This document shows positions 6,908-11,541 of a stretch of 11,541 nucleotides of DNA, one piece after another. Origin of the DNA: a bacterium (lineage in GTDB: Bacteria; SZUA-182; SZUA-191; JAJRXT01); assembly GCA_024277605.1 (NCBI GenBank), contig JAJRUU010000031.1, positions 1 through 11,541 of the forward strand. The letters run 5' to 3'. Within the stretch, counting starts at the first letter, position 1, and every line of letters begins with the position of its first letter. The position numbers and the translations under genes were made by a program. Under the pieces are notes generated by a model, which was given only the letters and a program-made list of their open reading frames with translations, was not told the origin of the DNA and did no database searches.

Positions 6908-8278
6908 ATGAGGAAGCTGTTTGGTACGGACGGTATTCGCGGGATTGCGAATCAAGAACCGATGACGGTGGAGATGGCTTTGACTTTAGGGCGGGCGGCG
7001 GCACATGTTTTTAAACGAGATGCCCGGCGGCATAGATTGGTAATCGGTAAAGATACCCGCTTATCAGGCTATTTATTTGAAAGCGCTTTAGTCGCTGGAA
7101 TCTGCTCTATGGGGGTAGATGCGTTATTGGTAGGGCCTATGCCAACCCCAGCCATAGCCTTTATTACCCGTTCACTCAGAGCCGATGCGGGAATTGTAAT
7201 CTCGGCCTCGCATAATCCTTATGAAGACAACGGCATAAAATTTTTCTCACGTAATGGATTTAAGCTGCCAGATGAGCTGGAATTACAAATAGAAGGCCTT
7301 ATGTCTTCAGGGGAAATCGATGCCATTCGCCCAACGGCTACAGAAGTAGGTAAAGCCTATCGCATAGATGATGCGGAAGGGCGCTATATTGAGTTTTTGA
7401 AGAACTCTTTCCCTAAGGGGATAACCTTAGAAGGCATGAAAATCGTGCTGGACTGCGCCAATGGAGCGGCCTATAAAGTTGCCCCCAAGGTATTCGAGGA
7501 GCTCGGGGCCAAGGTAATAGTTTATCACAACCGCCCGGACGGCATGAATATAAACCAAGCCTGCGGCTCTTTGCACCCTGAGGTTATCAGGCAGGGGATA
7601 ATCGAACATAATGCCGATGTGGGGATCTCATTAGATGGGGATGCTGACCGGGTTATCTTTGCTGATGAACGTGGGAATGAAATTGACGGGGACTATATTT
7701 TAGCGATCTGCGCCTTGGATATGTTAGCGCAGAACACGCTGAAACATAACACCTTAGTAACTACGGTAATGAGTAATATGGGGTTGGATATCGCCATGCG
7801 GAAGGCAAGTGGCCGAATAATCAAAACTGCGGTAGGCGACCGTTATGTAGTAGCTGAAATGCTGAACCACGGCTACAATCTGGGTGGTGAACAGTGTGGT
7901 CATCTGGTTTTTCTGGACCACAATACCACCGGCGACGGTAATATAGCGGCGCTGCAACTGTTGGCCATCATGAAGAAGAGCGGCCGCTCTTTATCGGAAT
8001 TAGCCACTTGTATGGAGAAATTGCCCCAGATATTGATAAACATGGAGGTAAACCACAAGAAAGCGATTCAGCAAATGCCCGAGGTAGCCGCCGCTATAGA
8101 TCGAGCCAAGCAGGAATTGGGAACTGAAGGCAGGGTGTTAGTGCGCTATTCCGGCACTCAATCGATGCTCCGGGTTATGATAGAAGGCAAAAACGATGTC
8201 CGAATAAAACGATTAGCTGAGGACATTGCCCAAAAAATAAAGGAAGAAATTGGATGCCCATCCGCACAAACGCATTAA
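6908..8278 (+). CDS. glmM: Phosphoglucosamine mutase
   Basis: Interconverts glucosamine-6-phosphate and glucosamine-1-phosphate, the step before UDP-GlcNAc for peptidoglycan and lipopolysaccharide. Its 456 residues match the family. Visible: N-terminal KLFGTDGIRG (3-12); the phosphoserine loop ISASHNP with catalytic S101; the metal-binding DGDADR (243-248); the sugar-binding GGEQCGH (326-332); and the C-terminal phosphate loop RYSGTQSMLRVMIEG (413-427). The loop reads SGTQS where many GlmM proteins have SGTEP. I recall similar RYSGTQ loops in deltaproteobacterial sequences, so this is likely a lineage feature, not a defect. It would be activated by phosphorylation of S101 as in other GlmM proteins. 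Its last 25 bases overlap the HAD phosphatase start, indicating one transcript. No strong promoter is evident in the repeat-filled region upstream. Confidence 0.97.
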   Translation: MRKLFGTDGIRGIANQEPMTVEMALTLGRAAAHVFKRDARRHRLVIGKDTRLSGYLFESALVAGICSMGVDALLVGPMPTPAIAFITRSLRADAGIVISASHNPYEDNGIKFFSRNGFKLPDELELQIEGLMSSGEIDAIRPTATEVGKAYRIDDAEGRYIEFLKNSFPKGITLEGMKIVLDCANGAAYKVAPKVFEELGAKVIVYHNRPDGMNINQACGSLHPEVIRQGIIEHNADVGISLDGDADRVIFADERGNEIDGDYILAICALDMLAQNTLKHNTLVTTVMSNMGLDIAMRKASGRIIKTAVGDRYVVAEMLNHGYNLGGEQCGHLVFLDHNTTGDGNIAALQLLAIMKKSGRSLSELATCMEKLPQILINMEVNHKKAIQQMPEVAAAIDRAKQELGTEGRVLVRYSGTQSMLRVMIEGKNDVRIKRLAEDIAQKIKEEIGCPSAQTH

Positions 8279-8988
8279 AAGCGATCTTCTTCGATATTGA
8301 TGATACCCTGTTCTCGACTTCCGTATTCGCTGAGGCTGCACGGCGAAACAGCGTAGCGGCTATGATTAAAGCCGGGCTGCGGATGGAGCTGGAGGAGTGC
8401 TTTTTGGAACTCACCGAAATCATCGAGGAACTGGGAACCAACTACGAACACCATTATGATAAATTATTGGGGAGGATCCCCAAAGAGTATTACGCCGGAG
8501 TGAATCCAGCGATGATTGTCGCCGCCGGGATGGTGGCCTACCATGACACCAAGTTCAAGAAATTAAAGCCCTATCCCGATGTAGTGGAAGCCTTTAGTAT
8601 CCTATTCCAGACAGAGGTTACTCTGGGCATCATCACCGCCGGCGTGCAGATAAAGCAGGCCGAGAAGCTGATTCGGCTTAACATATTGGAATATTTAAAT
8701 CCCATGTCCATATTCATTACCGATCAACTGGGTATCGGCAAACAGAATATCAAGCTGTATCAATATGCTTGTAAGAGCCTGGACTTACCTCCAGAGAGCT
8801 GTATGTATGTCGGGGATAACCCCATTTATGATGTGGATGTACCAAACCGCCTGGGAATGATCAGCGTGCTGAATCGGCGTAGCGGTAAGTATATGGATGC
8901 TGATGGAAAGACCGATCCTAAATATACTATCCATGATATGTGGGAACTGCTGGAAATCCTGCGCCGAGATTACCAGCTGGAAGTATAA
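8254..8988 (+). CDS. HAD-superfamily hydrolase (probable phosphatase)
   Basis: A 244-residue haloacid-dehalogenase-fold hydrolase. Motif I is FFDIDDTLF with the nucleophile D14 and acid D16; motif II is IITAG (126-130, T128); the motif III lysine is K163 or K167 in GIGKQNIKL; motif IV is YVGDNPIYDVDVP (185-197). A helical cap (about 25-100) lies between motifs I and II, as in subclass C1 HADs. The sequence resembles the TIGR02253-type group of HAD hydrolases. The substrate is unknown, and small phosphorylated metabolites such as sugar phosphates are likely. The ATG with AGGAAG 7 bases upstream lies inside the glmM end (25-base overlap in another frame). Coupling with glmM suggests, but does not show, a role in amino-sugar phosphate metabolism. 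A palindromic unit begins 2 bases after the stop. Confidence 0.92.
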   Translation: MPIRTNALKAIFFDIDDTLFSTSVFAEAARRNSVAAMIKAGLRMELEECFLELTEIIEELGTNYEHHYDKLLGRIPKEYYAGVNPAMIVAAGMVAYHDTKFKKLKPYPDVVEAFSILFQTEVTLGIITAGVQIKQAEKLIRLNILEYLNPMSIFITDQLGIGKQNIKLYQYACKSLDLPPESCMYVGDNPIYDVDVPNRLGMISVLNRRSGKYMDADGKTDPKYTIHDMWELLEILRRDYQLEV

Positions 8989-8989
8989 T

Positions 8990-9068
8990 ATTTTGTTGGG
9001 TTTCGTACCTCAACCCAATCTACTCACTACTTATAGTTTTCCACGTCTTGCTACACCCCCAACAAAAT
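8990..9068. repeat. Palindromic intergenic unit between the HAD gene and nupC
   Basis: The outer arms ATTTTGTTGGG (8990-9000) and CCCAACAAAAT (9058-9068) form a perfect 11-bp inverted repeat. Inside, TTGGGTT-TCGTACCTC-AACCCAA (8996-9018) forms an alternative 7-bp hairpin using the same left arm. The word TTGGGTTTCGT-CCTCAACCC recalls a palindromic repeat seen in many unrelated bacterial genomes (memory, not searched). The unit starts 2 bases after the HAD stop and ends inside nupC, supplying its last codons (ILLGV and TAG). No T-run follows the stems on either strand, so terminator function for the two convergent genes is possible but unproven. Confidence 0.65.
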
Positions 9069-10361
9069 CGAGCCTTTACTAAAAAACGTCCCAGCGATAC
9101 AAGCAGTTAATAGACATGCTAGTGTTGCAGCCAGTAACGCTCTAAAGCCGACTTGTGACAGGGTGCGGGTTTTCTGTGGTGCCAGCGCTGCTACCCCGCC
9201 GATAAAAATAGATAATGATGCTACATGGGCAAAGCCGCACAGGGCGTAGGTGGTGATTACCGCTGAGCGTGGGTGTTGCAGCAGGTTTTTCCCCATCACA
9301 AGCGCTAGATCCTGATAGGCTACCACTTCGGTGACAATCGCCCGTTCACCGATGATCTTGGCGATTATACCCGCATCCGCCGGAGGGATACCCAATACCA
9401 GCACAATGGGATAAAAGATATAGCCCAATAGCCCCTTAAGTGTCCAATCAACATAGATACCCAGCATAGAATTAAGCCGCCAGCCAACGCCGCCCAGGAA
9501 TAAATCAACCAAAGCTACCAGTCCCAATACCGCCAGAAGCAGCGCTATAATCCCTACGATTAAGCGAATGCCGGAATTAGCGCCGTTGATAATGGCTTCA
9601 AAGAGGTTGGTCTCCTTCTCATAGTGCGGAGGTATAGTCTCACCCAATGTTTTTGGCGCATCTGATTCCGGCAGGATAATTTTAGACATTACCAGCGCCG
9701 CCGGGGCTGATAAAAATGAGGCGGAGATTAAATGCCCCGCAATAGTGGGGAATTGGTTTTGTAGGGTAAACACATAAAAAGCCAACACATTGGAGGCCAC
9801 CGTTGCCATTCCGGCGGTTAACACGGTACATAACTCAGAGTTGGTCATATCATTTAAATACGGTTTTACGGTAATGGCGGATTCCACCCCCACAAAAATA
9901 TTGCTGGCGGCACACAGCGACTCAGCGCCTGAAACCTTCATTAATTTAGTGAATATATAGGCAAAACCTTTAATCAATTTGGGCATAATATTTAGAAAAT
10001 ATAATATGGATACCAAGGCGGAGAAAAACACAATGGTGGGGAATGCCTGAAAAGCCAGGATAAAGCCGAGCGAGGTTTCTCCAGCTTCGTTGGCGGCCCC
10101 CGGTGAAAGCGCCAGCCTGCCGAATACAAACCTGGTTCCGGCTCCCGCCGAATCAAGCAATTTTACCACCACATCATTTATAAACAAAAAAGCCTTGGCC
10201 CCGGCCGGCACGACGAAGATGAACAAAGCAAACAGCATTTGTAGGCCTATACCCCAGGCAATCACCCGCCAGTTCATGTTCTTTCTGTCGGCAGACATAA
10301 GCCAGGCGCATCCCAACAGGATAAAAATCCCTGAAAAACTGACTAAATTATACGCTTCCAT
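9051..10361 (-). CDS. Concentrative nucleoside transporter family protein (NupC/CNT)
   Basis: An inner-membrane importer of 436 residues with about ten hydrophobic segments, consistent with cation-coupled nucleoside uptake in this family. Family blocks are clear: WRVIAWGIGLQMLFALFIF (31-49), SGAESLCAASNIFVGVESAITVKPYL (144-169), TEVVAYQDLALVMG (344-357), and TYALCGFAHVASLSIFIGGVAALAP (371-395). Several positions that bind the nucleoside in CNT structures differ: the usual GQTE is GVES, NEFVAY is TEVVAY, and CGFANFSS is CGFAHVAS. Substrate may therefore be atypical (inference). The start at 10361 matches the family N-terminus, but MITE copy 2 begins at the start codon, so the native ribosome site and promoter have been displaced. 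The C-terminal ILLGV is encoded by the palindrome at 8990-9068. It is convergent with the glmM/HAD pair. Confidence 0.92.
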   Translation of the reverse strand: MEAYNLVSFSGIFILLGCAWLMSADRKNMNWRVIAWGIGLQMLFALFIFVVPAGAKAFLFINDVVVKLLDSAGAGTRFVFGRLALSPGAANEAGETSLGFILAFQAFPTIVFFSALVSILYFLNIMPKLIKGFAYIFTKLMKVSGAESLCAASNIFVGVESAITVKPYLNDMTNSELCTVLTAGMATVASNVLAFYVFTLQNQFPTIAGHLISASFLSAPAALVMSKIILPESDAPKTLGETIPPHYEKETNLFEAIINGANSGIRLIVGIIALLLAVLGLVALVDLFLGGVGWRLNSMLGIYVDWTLKGLLGYIFYPIVLVLGIPPADAGIIAKIIGERAIVTEVVAYQDLALVMGKNLLQHPRSAVITTYALCGFAHVASLSIFIGGVAALAPQKTRTLSQVGFRALLAATLACLLTACIAGTFFSKGSILLGV

Positions 10362-10540
10362 TAACCCGATCTATTCATAAGTTTATATATGATTTGCCAG
10401 ATTCCCTTTTGTATTGGATCTAAAGCCAACGTCCATGATAACTTTGCTTGCCTGAAAATTATTGTGTGGAAGCTGACAAAGTTAATATTATCAGTAAGAT
10501 GTGGTTTTACTGTTAATAAGGCCCGAATTATTCGGGTTAA
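10361..10540 (+). mobile_element. MITE-like element, copy 2, with TTAA target duplication
   Basis: A 172-bp element (10365-10536) with the same left end as copy 1 (CCCGATCTATTCATAA) and right end CCCGAATTATTCGGG. It is flanked by TTAA at 10361-10364 and 10537-10540. The 118 bases at 10419-10536 match the reverse complement of copy 3 with 4 mismatches and no gaps. Internal complementary arms (AACTTTG at 10440-10446 with CAAAGTT at 10477-10483, and GCTT with AAGC inside them) could fold. It is inserted directly at the nupC start codon: the ATG shares its last base pairs with the TTAA duplication. Confidence 0.85.
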
Positions 10541-10694
10541 CAACCCCGTCTAATCGCTTAATTTATTTGCAGATAGGATAAATAGTGTTGTGAGTATAAA
10601 TTTTAAGCGGCAGCATGTCAACTATATGCCTGTGGTTAAATTTTTCGGGTTCAAGGTGTCCATATGTCAAACAAGTACCTTATTTGCAAAATAG

Positions 10695-10723
10695 TTGATA
10701 CTTAATAGAATATAATATATACT
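10695..10723 (+). promoter_or_regulatory. Probable promoter of the exported-protein gene
   Basis: TTGATA (10695-10700), a 17-base spacer, then TATACT (10718-10723) give a good sigma-70-type pair. A TATAAT at 10711-10716 lies too close to that -35. The start would be near 10730, leaving a leader of about 77 bases. The interval 10541-10694, between the MITE and this promoter, shows no gene or further structure that I recognise. Confidence 0.5.
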
Positions 10724-10806
10724 GGTTATCGATAAGTAAGTAAATCGGGCGAGGGTTGATGCATTAACTTGTAATTGAACCACAGGTTGCCTATGAGGAA
10801 TATACA

Positions 10807-11391
10807 ATGAAAAATCACTCCAATGTTCTGGTGTTTTTGTTTTTAGCTAATCTAAGTCTGATTCCTTTATCAGCTGCGCCGGTAGAGGCTCAAGTTGTAG
10901 ACGCTGATGAATGTCCGTTGCCGAAAGTGGAGATTCCGGGGGAGGATATAGCCGGGTTCCCCCGCTATCCCAACTCTGTCAGGGTGCGTTTTAACAGAGA
11001 GACCGAAAGAAACATTATGAGTCTGGGCCAACGTGCAAGGGGAACAGAGGTAAGCTACCGTTGCAATGGCAGCATGAGTAATATCCTGGATTTTTATAAT
11101 CGCCAACTTACGGAAAAAGGCTGGCAGCTACAATCCAGTAATTATTGGGGAGAAGCCAGCATTCACATGGTATTCAATAAGGGAGAAGACAGTATTCTGT
11201 TTGCCCTGAGGCCTCACACTACGGGTAGCGGCTTGAGAAGAAAAGTGAGGGATAAAGCGGAATCAACTACTCCCTCCAATTGTTTTGTTATCCAGGTTTT
11301 CCTTTGGAACGAGAAAGATGCGGAGCCAAATGAACGCATGTCCCGACCCAGCCGGGATAAGGATCAATCAGCCAGAGGATTTGGAAGATAA
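10807..11391 (+). CDS. Small exported protein of unknown function
   Basis: A 194-residue protein that I cannot assign to a named family. Residues 1-28 form a signal peptide: a short basic start (MKNHSN), a hydrophobic core (VLVFLFLANLSLIPLSAA), and probable cleavage after VEA-28. There is no lipobox cysteine, so it is probably periplasmic or released. The mature part begins with a DIAGFPRYPNSVRVRF stretch (47-62) and continues with CNGSMSNILDFYNRQLTEKGWQL (86-108). This YP... then FYxxxLxxxGW pattern recurs, from memory, in small exported and lipoproteins of many bacteria with an alpha/beta fold. Cysteines are C36, C86 and C159. The C-terminal 30 residues are highly charged and likely disordered. 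The ribosome site GAGGA (10795-10799) is 7 bases before the ATG. Two inverted MITE copies bracket the gene. Confidence 0.85.
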   Translation: MKNHSNVLVFLFLANLSLIPLSAAPVEAQVVDADECPLPKVEIPGEDIAGFPRYPNSVRVRFNRETERNIMSLGQRARGTEVSYRCNGSMSNILDFYNRQLTEKGWQLQSSNYWGEASIHMVFNKGEDSILFALRPHTTGSGLRRKVRDKAESTTPSNCFVIQVFLWNEKDAEPNERMSRPSRDKDQSARGFGR

Positions 11392-11402
11392 AATATATTC
11401 TA

Positions 11403-11541
11403 CCCGAATAATTCGGGCCTTATTAACAGCAAAACCACATCTTCCTGATAATATTAATTTTGTCAGCTTCCACACAATAATTTTCAGGCAAGCAAAGTTA
11501 TCATGGATGTTGGCTTTAGACTCTTTTTGACAATAAGTCCA
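11403..11541 (-). mobile_element. MITE-like element, copy 3 (partial, inverted)
   Basis: Read on the minus strand, 11403-11520 matches copy 2 (10419-10536) at 114 of 118 positions with no gaps and ends in the same CCCGAATTATTCGGG palindrome (11403-11417 here). The remaining 21 bases to the window end are only loosely similar to copy 2, and the other terminus lies outside. The element starts 11 bases after the stop of the exported-protein gene. The palindrome might slow transcription, but it lacks a T-run. Confidence 0.82.

Noticed and set aside
10361..10543. A 60-residue minus-strand reading frame inside MITE copy 2, with a similar frame in copies 1 and 3 (contains RALLTVKPHL or close variants).
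   Set aside because: The frame is open in all copies, but differences between copies 1 and 2 fall about equally on the three codon positions (9, 13 and 14 by my count), and 3 of 4 differences between copies 2 and 3 change the residue. This is repeat conservation, not protein selection.
11403..11417. The CCCGAATAATTCGGG hairpin as an intrinsic terminator for the exported-protein gene.
   Set aside because: The stem is only 6 bp and is followed by CCTTATTAAC, not a T-run. It is also the conserved end of the MITE in all copies.

Overview
The window is bacterial chromosomal DNA of moderate GC content. It mixes housekeeping genes with short mobile and palindromic repeats. I cannot name the organism. 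Hints such as the bifunctional-nuclease (DUF151) gene and a GlmM with an RYSGTQ phosphate loop, which I associate from memory with deltaproteobacterial-type lineages, suggest a Gram-negative or uncultured lineage, but this is weak.

Layout. Positions 152-5632 form one tightly packed plus-strand run: valyl-tRNA synthetase (valS), a MntA/HepT-type nucleotidyltransferase-HEPN toxin-antitoxin pair, nicotinate-nucleotide pyrophosphorylase (nadC), and a PduS/RnfC-like flavin and iron-sulfur electron-transfer protein. Antitoxin, toxin and nadC are joined by two ATGA stop-start overlaps, so an addiction module is built into the middle of a housekeeping operon. Next, with its own promoter and structured leader, comes a bifunctional nuclease (BFN/DUF151) gene. 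It is interrupted by an in-frame TGA just before its C-terminal tail, and a strong terminator follows.

Positions 6517-6907 hold no gene. They contain a 175-bp MITE-like element with a 5-bp target duplication, then a double-hairpin palindromic element. After these come glmM (phosphoglucosamine mutase, cell-wall precursor supply) and an overlapping HAD-family phosphatase gene. A concentrative nucleoside transporter (nupC-like) is convergent with them, and a 79-bp palindromic unit between the two encodes the last residues of the transporter.

A second copy of the MITE is inserted exactly at the transporter's ATG. The last gene encodes a small exported protein of unknown function. It has its own promoter and is bracketed by the second MITE copy and an inverted third copy that runs off the window end.

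The most distinctive observations are: (1) the MITE family, with CCCGA termini and 4-5 bp target duplications as in IS1380-type elements; (2) the BFN gene whose conserved tail lies beyond an in-frame TGA; (3) the HEPN/MNT module translationally coupled to nadC downstream of valS; and (4) the insertion of repeats at both ends of the transporter gene.
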